64,000 nt of DNA. Origin: Pseudomonas pohangensis (GTDB taxonomy: Bacteria > Pseudomonadota > Gammaproteobacteria > Pseudomonadales > Pseudomonadaceae). The number at the start of each line of letters is the position of its first letter. Position 1 is the first letter of the stretch. Made by a program: the position numbers and the translations under genes. Shown one piece after another: positions 38,277 to 47,623 of the stretch. The DNA lies in NCBI RefSeq assembly GCF_900105995.1, contig NZ_LT629785.1:1922001-1986000 (forward strand), in the 5' to 3' direction. The notes beneath the pieces were generated by a model, which saw only the letters and a list, made by a program, of their open reading frames with translations, made no database searches and was not told where the DNA came from.

Positions 38277-39602
38277 TCACTCTACTGCAGGCAGCTTGCG
38301 TTTGAGCGGTGCCAGGCCGTCCTGACTGATCAGTCCGGATGGTTGCTTGCGTTTGGACGGACTTTTGGCCGAAGGCTTCGGCTTCTGGGTCGCGTTTTTC
38401 TTCGCAGCGGTCTTTTTCTTCTTTACCCCGACTGCCTTGCCGGAGGCCTTCAAATTTTTCGGCCCCTGATAGCTGCCCTTGAGGTCCTTGATCACTCGCC
38501 GTTCGAAGCGTTGCTTCAGATAGCGCTCGATACTCGACATCAGGTTCCAGTCGTTGTGACAGATCAGCGAAATGGCCAGCCCTTCCCCGCCGGCACGCCC
38601 GGTGCGGCCAATGCGGTGTACATACTCATCACCGGAGCGCGGCATATCGAAGTTGATCACCAGGTCCAGCCCGTCCACATCCAGACCGCGTGCGGCCACA
38701 TCGGTGGCCACCAGCACCCTGGTGCCGCCCTGACGCAGCCGATCGATCGCCAGCTTGCGGTCTTTCTGATCCTTGTCGCCGTGCAGCACGAAGGCTTTCA
38801 CCTCAGCGGCGACCAGCCGGCCATACAGACGGTCGGCCTGCACCCGGGTGTTGGTGAAAATAATCGCCTTCTGATAGGTCTCGTTGGCCAGCAGCCATTG
38901 CACCAGCCGCTCCTTGTGCGCCATGTCGTCGGCGGTAATGATTTGCTGGCGGGTGCCTTCGTTGAGCTCGCCGACCAGGTTCAGCTTGAGGTGCAATGGA
39001 TCGCGCAACACCTTGCCCACTATGTCGCGCAAACCATTGCCGCCACTGGTCGCGGAGAACAGCAGGGTTTGCTGGCGATTGACGCACTCGCTGGTGAGGC
39101 GCTCGAGATCCTCGGCAAAGCCCATGTCGAGCATGCGATCGGCTTCATCGAGGATCAGCATCTCGACCTGTTTGAGGTCCAGAGTACCTGCGTTGAGATG
39201 TTCGATCAGCCGTCCCGGTGTGCCGATCAGCACATCCGGCACCTTGCGCAGCATGGCGCCCTGCACCTTGAAGTCTTCACCACCGGTAATCAGCCCGGAC
39301 TTGATGAAGGTGAACTGGGAAAACCGCTCCACCTCGCGCAGGGTCTGCTGTGCCAGTTCGCGGGTCGGCAACAGGATCAGTACGCGGATGCGCACCCGCG
39401 GCTGGGCCCGACCCATCAAGCGATTGAGCATTGGCAGCACAAAGGCTGCGGTCTTGCCACTGCCGGTCTGCGCGGTAACCCGCAGGTCCCGGCCTTCTAC
39501 GGCCGGCGGGATAGCCGCCAACTGAACGGGCGTCGGCTCGGTAAAATTCAGCTCGGCCACCGCCTTGAGCAGACGTTCGTGCAGGGCAAATTGGGAAAAC
39601 AC
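38277..39602 (-). CDS. DEAD-box ATP-dependent RNA helicase (RhlE-like)
   Basis: RNA helicase, 441 residues. Motifs seen: FALHERLLKAV Q-motif region, TAQTGSGKTAAF (Walker A), PTRELAQQ, TPGRL, LDEADRMLD (DEAD), SATSG, and HRIGRTGRAG (motif VI). A basic Lys/Pro-rich tail (KKKKTAAKKNATQKPK) follows and binds RNA. Start is GTG at 39602, seven bases after a GAGG; upstream codons have no family character. It probably remodels ribosome or mRNA structure in the cold or under stress; the paralogue cannot be fixed. Divergent from the GspE-like gene. Confidence 0.92.
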   Translation of the reverse strand: MFSQFALHERLLKAVAELNFTEPTPVQLAAIPPAVEGRDLRVTAQTGSGKTAAFVLPMLNRLMGRAQPRVRIRVLILLPTRELAQQTLREVERFSQFTFIKSGLITGGEDFKVQGAMLRKVPDVLIGTPGRLIEHLNAGTLDLKQVEMLILDEADRMLDMGFAEDLERLTSECVNRQQTLLFSATSGGNGLRDIVGKVLRDPLHLKLNLVGELNEGTRQQIITADDMAHKERLVQWLLANETYQKAIIFTNTRVQADRLYGRLVAAEVKAFVLHGDKDQKDRKLAIDRLRQGGTRVLVATDVAARGLDVDGLDLVINFDMPRSGDEYVHRIGRTGRAGGEGLAISLICHNDWNLMSSIERYLKQRFERRVIKDLKGSYQGPKNLKASGKAVGVKKKKTAAKKNATQKPKPSAKSPSKRKQPSGLISQDGLAPLKRKLPAVE

Positions 39603-39791
39603 GGGACTACCTCGGAAAATTAAGCCAGACAGCTGCATAGGTTACCGGTTGACGGCTGTACCTGCCGAGATTCTTCGGCATTTGCCGAGAAAAATGCCGT
39701 CAGTGCCTGCTGGCAGCAGTAATTGATCCATGACAGGGGTGCGCCCCATGTCCCCTTGCATAATCGGGGTATAGGCCACCGAGGACAGTTC

Positions 39792-41516
39792 ATGACATCC
39801 GTGATCAGCAATCGCCGCGAACTACTGAATTTCCTGAAACATCATCGACCGCTGAGTGACTGCAATCACAGCCTCGGCATGCTGTTGCTGGAAAGCGGTG
39901 CACTCAATTTCGAACAATTGCAGCAGGCCCTGACCTATCAGCACCAGCACCCGGACAAGGGACGCCTCGGGCAGATTCTCATCGACCTTGGCATGCTCAC
40001 CCAGGAGCGCCTGAGCCAGACCCTGGCCGAGCAACTGGGCATTCCGCATGTCAATCTTGAACAATTCGAACTGGATACCGAGTGCAGTCGCAGCCTGCCC
40101 GAAAGTCTGGCCAGGCACTATCAGGTGGTGCCTCTGCTGATGGATGGCGAGCGTCTGGTTGTCGCCACCCCCGACCCGACCAACCAGGACCTGCAGCACC
40201 TGCTGGGTTTTGCCAGCGGCAAAACCATCGAAACCCTGCAAGCCGGCAGGAGCGAAGTCGAACAGGCGATCAACCGGGTATTTGCCAGTGCCACGGTGGA
40301 AGACCTGCCGGAAAACGAAACCGGCGATGTGCTGCTGAGCGTGCACCAGATGAAGGTGCTGGCCGAAGACAAGCCGACCGTGCGCTTTGTCGACAGCCTG
40401 CTCGACGAAGCCATCAGCCGCCGCGCCTCGGACATTCACCTGCGCCCCGGCGAGCATGAGGTGGGCGTTCTGCTGCGGGTCGATGGCCGCCTGCAGGAAA
40501 TCCGCCGCATCAAACGCAGCCACCTGCCGGCGATTGTCAGTCGGATCAAGATCATCGGCGGCATGAATATCGCCGAGCACCGCTTGCCCCAGGATGGCCG
40601 GCACATGGTGCGTGGCGCCGAACGCAACATCGACCTGCGCCTGTCGATCATGCCCACCGTGCATGGCGAAAGCGTGGTGATCCGGGTCCTGGATACCGGC
40701 CAGAGCCTCAAGGGCCTCGACCAGATCGGCTTCAATGCCGAAGACGTGACGCGCTTTCGCAACCTGATCAGCCACAACCAGGGCATCATTCTGGTCACCG
40801 GCCCCACCGGCTCGGGCAAAAGCACCACGCTCTACGCCGCGCTGAACGCCATCAAGGCCACGGGGGTGAACATCATCACCGTGGAAGACCCGGTGGAGTA
40901 CCAGATTGAAGGCATTCGCCAGATCCAGGTGAAGCCGCAGATCGGCTATACCTTCGCCCGCGCCTTGCGCCATATCCTGCGCCACGACCCGGACGTGATC
41001 ATGGTCGGTGAAATACGCGATCAGGAAACCGCCATGATGGCCACCGAAAGCGCCCTCACCGGCCACCTGGTGCTCTCGACCCTGCACACCAACAGCGCGG
41101 CCACCACCGTGACCCGCCTGCTGGAAATCGGCATCGCCCCCTACCTGCTCAACGCCAGCCTGCTCGGCGTACTGGCGCAGCGGCTGGTGCGGCGCAACTG
41201 TCCCGAGTGCCTGCAGGAGGAACAGGTGCCGGATCACGTTCGCGCAGCCCTGGGGCTGGCTGCCACGGAGCGCTTCTATGTCGGTAGCGGTTGTCCGCAC
41301 TGCCACAACAGCGGGGTTTCCGGCCGGGTTGCCGCCTATGAACTGCTGGAGGTCACACCGGCCATGCGCGCCCTGATCCAGCCTTCGGTGTCGTCACAAA
41401 ACATCGAACAGCAGGCCATTGCCGACGGTATGCGCCCACTGACCCAAAGCGCCCTGCAACTTGCGCGGGAAAAGACGGTCTCATTAGCCGAGGTTTATCG
41501 CGTGCGACTTGAGTAA
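39792..41516 (+). CDS. GspE/MshE-type secretion or pilus ATPase with MshEN c-di-GMP-binding-type repeats
   Basis: Hexameric ATPase of the type II secretion/type IV pilus family, 574 residues. Two tandem MshEN motifs lie at about residues 27-50 and 58-81 (second: RLGQILIDLGMLTQERLSQT), the module known to bind c-di-GMP in MshE and some GspE/PilB. Walker A GPTGSGKST is at 337-345, Walker B GEIRDQETA follows, and the tetracysteine zinc site (CPECL, CPHCHN) is intact. No pseudopilin, secretin or pilus genes adjoin it, so it must serve a machine encoded elsewhere or be an orphan. Start ATG at 39792 is supported by GAGGACAG. Confidence 0.92.
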   Translation: MTSVISNRRELLNFLKHHRPLSDCNHSLGMLLLESGALNFEQLQQALTYQHQHPDKGRLGQILIDLGMLTQERLSQTLAEQLGIPHVNLEQFELDTECSRSLPESLARHYQVVPLLMDGERLVVATPDPTNQDLQHLLGFASGKTIETLQAGRSEVEQAINRVFASATVEDLPENETGDVLLSVHQMKVLAEDKPTVRFVDSLLDEAISRRASDIHLRPGEHEVGVLLRVDGRLQEIRRIKRSHLPAIVSRIKIIGGMNIAEHRLPQDGRHMVRGAERNIDLRLSIMPTVHGESVVIRVLDTGQSLKGLDQIGFNAEDVTRFRNLISHNQGIILVTGPTGSGKSTTLYAALNAIKATGVNIITVEDPVEYQIEGIRQIQVKPQIGYTFARALRHILRHDPDVIMVGEIRDQETAMMATESALTGHLVLSTLHTNSAATTVTRLLEIGIAPYLLNASLLGVLAQRLVRRNCPECLQEEQVPDHVRAALGLAATERFYVGSGCPHCHNSGVSGRVAAYELLEVTPAMRALIQPSVSSQNIEQQAIADGMRPLTQSALQLAREKTVSLAEVYRVRLE

Positions 41517-41582
41517 AAGCGCACCAGACCACTGGAAAGTTTCAATCCTTTGTCATCCAGCTGGATTTACAGGAGAGTCAAT

Positions 41583-42173
41583 ATGAAAAAAACAGTTTTG
41601 CTGGTTATTGGCGCCACTGCACTGACCCTGTGCCTTGCCGCACAAGCGGACTCAAAACAGAAGAACAATTCATCCGGCTATGACAACTCCGACCAGAGCA
41701 GCTCCCAGCAAAAGCAGTCGGGCAAGCAACAGCAGAATAAAAATCAACACCAGAACCAAAAAACCAACCAGAACCAGCAGAAAAACAAGAACAGTCATCA
41801 GGATGGTGACAATCACAAGAAGAAGAAAAACAACAACGATGACGATGACGGCGGCAAGAACAAGAACAAGAACAAGAACAAGAAACACAACTACCAGCAG
41901 GACTATCAGCGCGACTACTCCGATATTCACCGCTCGTTCGAGCAATACAAGGGCAAGCATGGCGGCTTCCAGAGCCTGCCGCCGGGTATCAGCAAGAACC
42001 TGCAGCGCGGCAAGCCCATGCCTCCGGGTATAGCGAAGAAGTTCGATCCGGATATGGCCAGTCAGCTACCTCACTATCCGGGTTATGAGTGGCAACGCGC
42101 AGGCACGGATGCGGTGCTGGTCAACACTACCAATCAGGTGGTTCAGGAAGTCATGAGGGGTGTACTGGAATAG
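41583..42173 (+). CDS. CigR-family exported protein with Asn/Lys/Gln-rich low-complexity region
   Basis: A 196-residue exported protein. The signal peptide is KKTVLLVIGATALTLCLAAQA (about residues 2-22). Residues 23-115 are extremely rich in Asn, Gln, Lys and Asp, including a short tandem KN run coded by the hexamer AAGAAC (about 41857-41881). The conserved C-terminus (SLPPGISKNLQRGKPMPPGI and HYPGYEWQRAGTD) matches the CigR/RcnB-like domain; CigR was named for an anti-virulence regulator in Salmonella. Role here unknown. Start ATG at 41583 follows AGGAGAGTC. A hairpin lies after the stop. Confidence 0.75.
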   Translation: MKKTVLLVIGATALTLCLAAQADSKQKNNSSGYDNSDQSSSQQKQSGKQQQNKNQHQNQKTNQNQQKNKNSHQDGDNHKKKKNNNDDDDGGKNKNKNKNKKHNYQQDYQRDYSDIHRSFEQYKGKHGGFQSLPPGISKNLQRGKPMPPGIAKKFDPDMASQLPHYPGYEWQRAGTDAVLVNTTNQVVQEVMRGVLE

Positions 42174-42184
42174 CCCGGACTGAG

Positions 42185-42213
42185 GATGGCGGGCAGCAAC
42201 GCTGACCGCCATC
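42185..42213. terminator. Possible bidirectional terminator hairpin
   Basis: GATGGCGG (42185-42192) pairs with CCGCCATC (42206-42213) between the convergent CigR-like and cupin genes. No run of T follows on either side, so this may be only a hairpin that ends transcripts weakly. Confidence 0.4.
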
Positions 42214-42221
42214 AGTAGCCG

Positions 42222-42872
42222 TCAAAGATGGCCGACCTTCACATAGATCAGACACCCGGTTTCGCTAAATGGCTTATGCGCCGAGCCGTGCGGGCTGCGG
42301 ATCCAGGTGCCGGCCGGGTAAACGCCGAGTTCATCCTGAAACACCCCTTCAAGCACGAGGATTTCCTCGCCGCCCATGTGCCGGTGCGGCGCGAAGTGCG
42401 TGCCCGGCGCCCAGCGCACCAGCGAGGTGTGGGTGCTGCCGACACTGTCCAGCGGTAACACCGACAGCCCTTCAACCTGCCCCGGCAACCATTGCCCCTG
42501 CAGCGTGTCGATGCATTCGCTATTGGTATCCGCGTCAGTCATATGGCACAGCTTGACGAACAGCAGGCAACCGTCCGGACTGGACGGTGCATGCCGGCTG
42601 CCCGGCGGATTTTTCAGCCAGGTGCCTGCCGGATAAACACCGTGCTCATCAGCAAAGGTGCCCTGCAGCACGAAAATCTCCTCGCCCAGCGGATGCTCAT
42701 GGGCCTTGAACGACGAGCCTGCGGCATAGCGCACGATGGAGGTGGCACGGCCACTCTCCGCCGCCATGCGCTCCAGCGGCCGGCGCTCCACGCCGGGCAG
42801 CGGCGAAGGCTGCCAGGCCACGCTGTGGCTGTCGATGACTACCCGCTGGTGCAGATCGGCATTGATTTGCAT
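42222..42872 (-). CDS. Bicupin (ChrR-like cupin) protein
   Basis: A 216-residue protein with two cupin domains, each having the metal-binding His/Glu pattern: FKAHEHPLGEEIFVLQG (about residue 57) and FAPHRHMGGEEILVLEG (about 162). Each is followed by GVYPAGTWLKNP/GVYPAGTWIRSP, a duplicated element. The pattern matches ChrR-type cupins that bind zinc and occur as anti-sigma partners or free-standing enzymes; no anti-sigma zinc domain precedes it here. Function unknown; no sigma factor adjoins. Lies 21 bp after the DUF924 gene. Confidence 0.8.
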   Translation of the reverse strand: MQINADLHQRVVIDSHSVAWQPSPLPGVERRPLERMAAESGRATSIVRYAAGSSFKAHEHPLGEEIFVLQGTFADEHGVYPAGTWLKNPPGSRHAPSSPDGCLLFVKLCHMTDADTNSECIDTLQGQWLPGQVEGLSVLPLDSVGSTHTSLVRWAPGTHFAPHRHMGGEEILVLEGVFQDELGVYPAGTWIRSPHGSAHKPFSETGCLIYVKVGHL

Positions 42873-42893
42873 GATTGCCTCCGTAACCCGCAG

Positions 42894-43439
42894 CTAGAAC
42901 GACGAACCCGGCTGCTGCAGGAACAGCCGTTCTTCAGCGGTTGATTCCCGCCCCAGCACGGCATTGCGATGCGGGTAACGGCCGAAGCGTTCGAGGATGG
43001 CTTTGTGTTTCATTTCAAACTCGAGATTGTTCGAGAAGCCGTTGCGCCGGAACAACTCGACTGCCTGTTGATGAATCAGCAACGACTCGCTGTGCATGTA
43101 GGGCATGTACAAAAAGCTGCGCTGTTCGGCATCCAGCTGTTGGTCCGCACCCAGCGCCACCGCTTCCTGGGCCAGCGCCAACGCCAGCGCATCATGGGCA
43201 AAGGCCTGTGCAGAGTCGCGAAACATATTGCGGGAAAACTGGTCGAGCAGCAGGATTTCAGCCAGTCGCCCGCGCGCAGAAATCCGCCAGGCAAACAGCT
43301 CGCAGCGCGTTGCACGTTCATGCAGCGCCGCGAAGCGCCGGGTAATCAGCGCATCAAAAGCGGCATCCTTCTTCCAGCGCCGGGCGGCGGGTGTCTCTGC
43401 AAACCAGAACCGCAGTATTTCCTCGCAACTGTCAGCCAT
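42894..43439 (-). CDS. DUF924 family protein
   Basis: A 181-residue all-helical protein of the DUF924 family, which shows TPR-like folding and no known reaction. Recognised by ILRFWFAETPAARRWKKDA, LLDQFSRNMFRDSAQAFAHD and FLYMPYMHSESLLIH; these conserved His/Asp residues suggest a binding or catalytic site. ATG at 43439 has AGAAGG upstream and fits the family N-terminus. It lies 14 bp after rarD and just before the cupin gene, so all three are probably co-transcribed. Confidence 0.85.
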   Translation of the reverse strand: MADSCEEILRFWFAETPAARRWKKDAAFDALITRRFAALHERATRCELFAWRISARGRLAEILLLDQFSRNMFRDSAQAFAHDALALALAQEAVALGADQQLDAEQRSFLYMPYMHSESLLIHQQAVELFRRNGFSNNLEFEMKHKAILERFGRYPHRNAVLGRESTAEERLFLQQPGSSF

Positions 43440-43453
43440 AACCTTCTGCGCCT

Positions 43454-44350
43454 TCAGAGCAGCCGTCGTGATTGCTTGTGCAGCATGCGGCCACTGTCGA
43501 TACCGATCAGAATTACCGCCAGCCAGATCGGCAGGTAAGTCCACAACTGTGCCAGATCGAACCTTTCACCGAGAAACAGCACCGCCACGGCAAACAGCAA
43601 CATCGGCTCCAGATAGCTGAGAATGCCAAACAGGCCCATGGGCAACAGCCGGCTGGCCGCCATATAGGCGCCGAACGCCAGGGCGCTCAGCACCCCGAGC
43701 CCGGGCAATAACCACCACAGTTGTGGCGCCCGGGTATACACGTCTGCCAGACCGAAGCTGGCAATCAGCCAGATCGCCAGCGGCAGCATCAGCAGCACCT
43801 CGAAGGTGAAGCCGGAGAAGGCATTCATCTGCATCCAGCGCCGCAGCATGAAGTACGGCGGATAACCCAGCGCCGGTACCAGCGTCACCCAGGAAAACGC
43901 CCGGGTCAACCACAACTCATGGGCCACGCCCAGCAGCGCGCAGGCTACCGCCAGTGCCTGCAACGGGCGCAACCGTTCGCCATAAAACAGCCGCCCGGTC
44001 AGCACCATGACCAGCGGCAGCAGAAAGTAGCCCAGTGACATATCCAGCACCTTGCCACTCAACGGCGCCCACATGAACAAGGCCCACTGCACGCCCACCA
44101 GCGCCGCCGCAACCGGTAACGCCAGGGCCAGCAACGGTTCACGCCGGAGTCGCTGCAGACTCTTGAGCAGCACCGCGCTTTGTCCGGAGAGCACCACCAG
44201 CAACAGCACGGCCGGGATCGACCAGACCACACGCTGGGCAAAAATCTGCATGCCATCCAGAGGTGCCAGCAGCAGCACATAGCCGGGAAACACCGCGAAC
44301 AGCGCAGAAGCGATGACCGACAGGAAAATCCCGCGCCCAGACAGGTTCAT
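43454..44350 (-). CDS. rarD: EamA/RarD-family inner-membrane transporter
   Basis: A 298-residue transporter of the drug/metabolite superfamily with about ten transmembrane helices in two EamA halves. It is typical of RarD: GIFLSVIASALFAVFPGYVLLLAPLDGMQIFAQRV-like opening and MSLGYFLLPLVMVLTGRLFYGE in the first half. The name comes from a chloramphenicol-sensitivity phenotype in other bacteria; the substrate is unknown. Start MNLSGRGIF at 44350 is preferred over a longer frame. First gene of a possible rarD-DUF924-cupin operon. Confidence 0.87.
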   Translation of the reverse strand: MNLSGRGIFLSVIASALFAVFPGYVLLLAPLDGMQIFAQRVVWSIPAVLLLVVLSGQSAVLLKSLQRLRREPLLALALPVAAALVGVQWALFMWAPLSGKVLDMSLGYFLLPLVMVLTGRLFYGERLRPLQALAVACALLGVAHELWLTRAFSWVTLVPALGYPPYFMLRRWMQMNAFSGFTFEVLLMLPLAIWLIASFGLADVYTRAPQLWWLLPGLGVLSALAFGAYMAASRLLPMGLFGILSYLEPMLLFAVAVLFLGERFDLAQLWTYLPIWLAVILIGIDSGRMLHKQSRRLL

Positions 44351-44526
44351 TGCTGAAAATCCTCGGGTTGCTTCACGGCGTATGGTCATCCGGCTTACGG
44401 GGTCGTTCAGCTTAACAGCACATCCGGGCCAGATGAGCGAAAGCTCGCTGCCGGAATACAGCACCAGCGAATCGGGTCGGGCGGGTTACCCGGGTGGATG
44501 TTCCAGGCTGGCAACCCGCAATTTCC

Positions 44527-45126
44527 TCAGGCAACCCGGGCCAGCTGCTCCCGCGCCTTGCCCAGGCCCTTCTCCATCGAATCAGCACCGAGATTCAGCC
44601 CCTCGGCATGCACGAAGTCCACCTGATGGATGCCGATAAACCCCAGCGCCTGACGCAGGTAAGGTTCCTGATGATCCAGCGAGCCGCCGGCATAGATGCC
44701 ACCGCGCGCGGTCAGCACAAAAGCGCGCTTGCCGGTCAGCAGGCCCTGTGGGCCGGTTTCGCTGTATTTGAAGGTTTTGCCGGCACGCAGCACGTGATCG
44801 AGCCAGGCTTTCAGGGTACTGGGGATGGCGAAGTTGTACATTGGCGCGGCCAGCACCAGCACATCGGCAGCCAAAAGCTCTTCGGTCAGCAGATCGGAGC
44901 GCTGCAACGCCTGCTGCTCTGCCGGGGTCTGCTCCGCAGCGGGTTTCATCCAGCCACCGAGCAGATCGGCATCCAGATGCGGTACCGGCTCACTGGCCAG
45001 GTCGCGCACCTGCACTTCATCCGCTGGATGGGCGTGGCGCCATTGTGCAATGAACTGTTCGGTGAGTTGACGGGAAACGGAACCCTGTTGGCGGGCGCTG
45101 CTTTCGATAACCAGAATGCGTGACAT
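44527..45126 (-). CDS. azoR: FMN-dependent NADH:azo/quinone reductase
   Basis: AzoR-type flavodoxin-fold reductase, 199 residues, reducing azo dyes and quinones with NADH. LVIESSARQQGSVSRQL, LAAPMYNFAIPSTLKAWLDH and LTARGGIYAG are the FMN-binding signatures. Start MSRILVIESS at 45126. It diverges from a LysR gene with a typical LysR box between, a common arrangement in which the regulator controls the reductase in response to electrophiles or quinones. Confidence 0.93.
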   Translation of the reverse strand: MSRILVIESSARQQGSVSRQLTEQFIAQWRHAHPADEVQVRDLASEPVPHLDADLLGGWMKPAAEQTPAEQQALQRSDLLTEELLAADVLVLAAPMYNFAIPSTLKAWLDHVLRAGKTFKYSETGPQGLLTGKRAFVLTARGGIYAGGSLDHQEPYLRQALGFIGIHQVDFVHAEGLNLGADSMEKGLGKAREQLARVA

Positions 45127-45170
45127 GGCGTTGCTCCATCTACTGTTGTGGTTGAGAGAGCTACAGGTTA

Positions 45171-45232
45171 TTGATTGACAAATCGATAAAAAAGCGCAAA
45201 TTTCAGCACCTAACAATCGAATAAACCGATTT
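45171..45232. promoter_or_regulatory. LysR-type operator region between azoR and the LysR gene
   Basis: AATCG-N7-CGATT (45215-45231) contains ATC-N9-GAT, the classical LysR recognition half-site pair. A second imperfect palindrome GATT-GACA-AATC lies at 45173-45184. Both stand in the 119-bp divergent promoter region. Confidence 0.5.
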
Positions 45233-45245
45233 GAAAGAGGAGCTC

Positions 45246-46181
45246 ATGAAAGCCCCACGCGTAACCCTTGACCAATGGCGCACGCTGCAGGCGGTTGTCG
45301 ATCAGGGCGGCTATGCCCAGGCGGCCGAGACCCTGCACCGTTCGCAATCCTCCGTCAGTTATGCGGTAGCACGGCTGCAGGAGCAGCTGGGTATGCAACT
45401 GTTGCGCATCGACGGGCGCAAGGCCGTGCTCACCGAGGCCGGCAGTGTTTTGCTGCGGCGGTCACGGCAGCTGGTCAATCAGGCCAGCCAGCTGGAAGAT
45501 CTGGCCCAGCATCTGGATCAGGGCTGGGAGGCCGAAGTGCGCCTGGTGGTCGATGCGGCGTACCCGAACACCCGTCTGATCCGCGCCCTGAGCGCCTTTA
45601 TTCCGCAAAGTCGTGGTTGCCGGGTGCGCTTGCGTGAGGAGGTGCTATCTGGCGTTGAGGAAGTACTGCTGAGCGGCGATGCCGATCTGGCGATCACCAG
45701 CCTGAACCTGCAAGGCTATCTTGGCACCGAGCTCGGCGAGGTGGAGTTCATTGCCGTGGCGCATCCGCAACATGCGCTGCACCAGCTGCAACGGGCCTTG
45801 AGTTATGAGGACCTGCAAAGCCAGCTGCAGGTAGTCATCCGTGACTCCGGTCGCCTGCAACCGCGCGATGTTGGCTGGCTCGGCGCGGAACAGCGCTGGA
45901 CTGTCGGCAGCCTGTCCACCGCAGCGAACTTTGTCAGCAGCGGCCTGGGCTTCGCCTGGCTGCCCAGCCACCTGATCGAAAAGGAACTCGGTCAGGGCCT
46001 GCTCAAACCCCTGCCGTTAATCGTCGGCGGCCAGCGCAGACCGCGCTTCATGCTGTATACCAGCAAGGATAAAGCCCTTGGCCCGGCCAGCCAGATACTC
46101 ATCGAGCTGATCAAGACCTATGATGCAATCGTGCTTGATGCAGCTTTCGCTGCGCCGGCCCCAACCTGCGGAGAATCCTGA
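45246..46181 (+). CDS. LysR-family transcriptional regulator
   Basis: A 311-residue LysR regulator. The N-terminal helix-turn-helix (GGYAQAAETLHRSQSSVSYAVARLQEQ region) is followed by the effector-binding domain. ATG at 45246 has GAGGAG upstream. It diverges from azoR and lies two bases before the alpha/beta hydrolase gene, so hydrolase and cyclophilin may be co-transcribed with it. Effector not known. Confidence 0.92.
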   Translation: MKAPRVTLDQWRTLQAVVDQGGYAQAAETLHRSQSSVSYAVARLQEQLGMQLLRIDGRKAVLTEAGSVLLRRSRQLVNQASQLEDLAQHLDQGWEAEVRLVVDAAYPNTRLIRALSAFIPQSRGCRVRLREEVLSGVEEVLLSGDADLAITSLNLQGYLGTELGEVEFIAVAHPQHALHQLQRALSYEDLQSQLQVVIRDSGRLQPRDVGWLGAEQRWTVGSLSTAANFVSSGLGFAWLPSHLIEKELGQGLLKPLPLIVGGQRRPRFMLYTSKDKALGPASQILIELIKTYDAIVLDAAFAAPAPTCGES

Positions 46182-46183
46182 AG

Positions 46184-47002
46184 ATGTCGCACTTTCGCCA
46201 CGGCAACTGCAACCTGCATTACGAAGAGTACGGTCAGGGCAGCCCGGTCGTGCTGCTGCACGGTCTCGGCTCGAGCATGCAGGACTGGGAACACCAGAAA
46301 GAGGCGCTGGCCGCAGGGCACAAGCTGATCCTGCTCGACCTGCGCGGACATGGCCGCTCAGACCGGCCGAAGGGCAAGTACAGCATCGCCGGATTCGCCG
46401 ATGACGTGCTCGCCCTGCTCGATCACCTGCAGCTGGACAAGGTGCATCTGGTCGGCATTTCCATGGGCGGCATGATCGCCTTCCAGATTGCCGTCGACCA
46501 GCCGCAGCGGCTGCTCAGCCTGACCATCGTCAACAGCAGCCCGGAGGTGCGGGTAAACAGCCTGGACAGTGCCTTGCAACTGGGCAAGCGCTGGCTGTTT
46601 TCCCGGCTGCTGAGCATGCACAGCATCGGCAACATGATCAGCCAGCTGTTGTTTCCCAAGCCGGAACAGGCGGCATTGCGCGAGCAGGTTGTCGAGCGCT
46701 GGCGCCTCAACGACAAACAGGCCTATCTGGCCAGTCTGGACGCCATCATCGGCTGGGGTGTACGTGACCGCCTGGACCGCATAACCTGCCGGACGCTGGT
46801 CATCAGCGCCGACCAGGACTACACACCGGTGGCCCAGAAACAGGCCTATGTCGACGAAATAAGCCGTGCGCAACTGCTGGTGATTGCCGACTCCCATCAC
46901 GCCACGCCGATTGACCAGCCGCAGCAGTTCAATCAGGCGCTGCTGGCCTTTATCGACAAGCCAACCGGCAAACCCGACCAACCAACCACCAAGGAGCAAT
47001 GA
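46184..47002 (+). CDS. Alpha/beta hydrolase
   Basis: A 272-residue alpha/beta-fold hydrolase. Oxyanion loop [14 protein letters not shown], nucleophile elbow GISMGG, Asp in SADQDYTP and catalytic His in [11 protein letters not shown] give a complete triad. No signal peptide, so cytoplasmic; substrate unknown (an ester or lactone). It starts two bases after the LysR stop and its stop is two bases from the cyclophilin start. Confidence 0.9.
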   Translation: MSHFRHGNCNLHYEEYGQGSPVVLLHGLGSSMQDWEHQKEALAAGHKLILLDLRGHGRSDRPKGKYSIAGFADDVLALLDHLQLDKVHLVGISMGGMIAFQIAVDQPQRLLSLTIVNSSPEVRVNSLDSALQLGKRWLFSRLLSMHSIGNMISQLLFPKPEQAALREQVVERWRLNDKQAYLASLDAIIGWGVRDRLDRITCRTLVISADQDYTPVAQKQAYVDEISRAQLLVIADSHHATPIDQPQQFNQALLAFIDKPTGKPDQPTTKEQ

Positions 47003-47003
47003 A

Positions 47004-47570
47004 ATGCTGAAAAAACTACTGATCGCCGCCGCAAGCCTGCTGCTGGCCGGCAACCTGCTGGCAGCCGACGCTACCGACAAGCGCCCGCACGTACTGCTGA
47101 GCACCAGCATGGGCGACATCGAACTGGAACTGAAAGCCGACAAGGCGCCGATCAGCGTGGCGAACTTTCTGGCCTACGTTGACAGCGGCTATTACACAGA
47201 CACGATTTTCCACCGGGTTATCCCCGGCTTCATGATCCAGGGCGGTGGCTTTACCGCCGACATGGACAAGAAGGACACCCTCGCACCGATCAAGAACGAA
47301 GCCGACAACGGCCTGTTGAATCTGCGCGGCTCGGTGGCCATGGCTCGCACCGGCGTCGTCGATTCGGCCACCAGCCAGTTCTTCATCAACAGCAAGGACA
47401 ACGACTTCCTCAACAACGGCTCGCGTGACTTCGGCTATGCGGTGTTTGCCACCGTGGTCAAGGGCATGGACGTGGTCGACCGGATTTCCGATGTCAGTAC
47501 CGGCAGCAAGAACGGCATGGGTGACGTCCCGCTCAAGCCGGTAATCATCCTCAGCGCCAAGCGCCTGTAA
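47004..47570 (+). CDS. Periplasmic cyclophilin-type peptidyl-prolyl isomerase
   Basis: Cyclophilin of 188 residues with a cleavable signal peptide ([20 protein letters not shown]), so it works in the periplasm catalysing prolyl cis/trans isomerisation. [16 protein letters not shown], and [20 protein letters not shown] (active-site region), are canonical. Start ATG at 47004 follows AAGGAG. An inverted repeat GCGGCAG...CTGCCGC (about 47578-47605) after the stop may act as a weak bidirectional terminator with the convergent lipocalin. Confidence 0.92.
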   Translation: MLKKLLIAAASLLLAGNLLAADATDKRPHVLLSTSMGDIELELKADKAPISVANFLAYVDSGYYTDTIFHRVIPGFMIQGGGFTADMDKKDTLAPIKNEADNGLLNLRGSVAMARTGVVDSATSQFFINSKDNDFLNNGSRDFGYAVFATVVKGMDVVDRISDVSTGSKNGMGDVPLKPVIILSAKRL

Positions 47571-47623
47571 CCCTGGCAGCGGCAGACTTCCTATAGCCTG
47601 CCGCTAGCCGGCTGCGTCTGTGC

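Noticed and set aside
37074..39623. An 849-codon open frame on the plus strand opposite rfbB and the DEAD-box helicase
   Set aside because: It is the mirror of two well-supported minus-strand genes in GC-rich DNA, where stop codons are rare in the antisense frame; it has no family features.
39822..41306. A 494-codon minus-strand frame opposite the GspE-like ATPase
   Set aside because: The ATPase motifs on the plus strand are complete; the antisense protein is His/Gln/Ala-rich noise.
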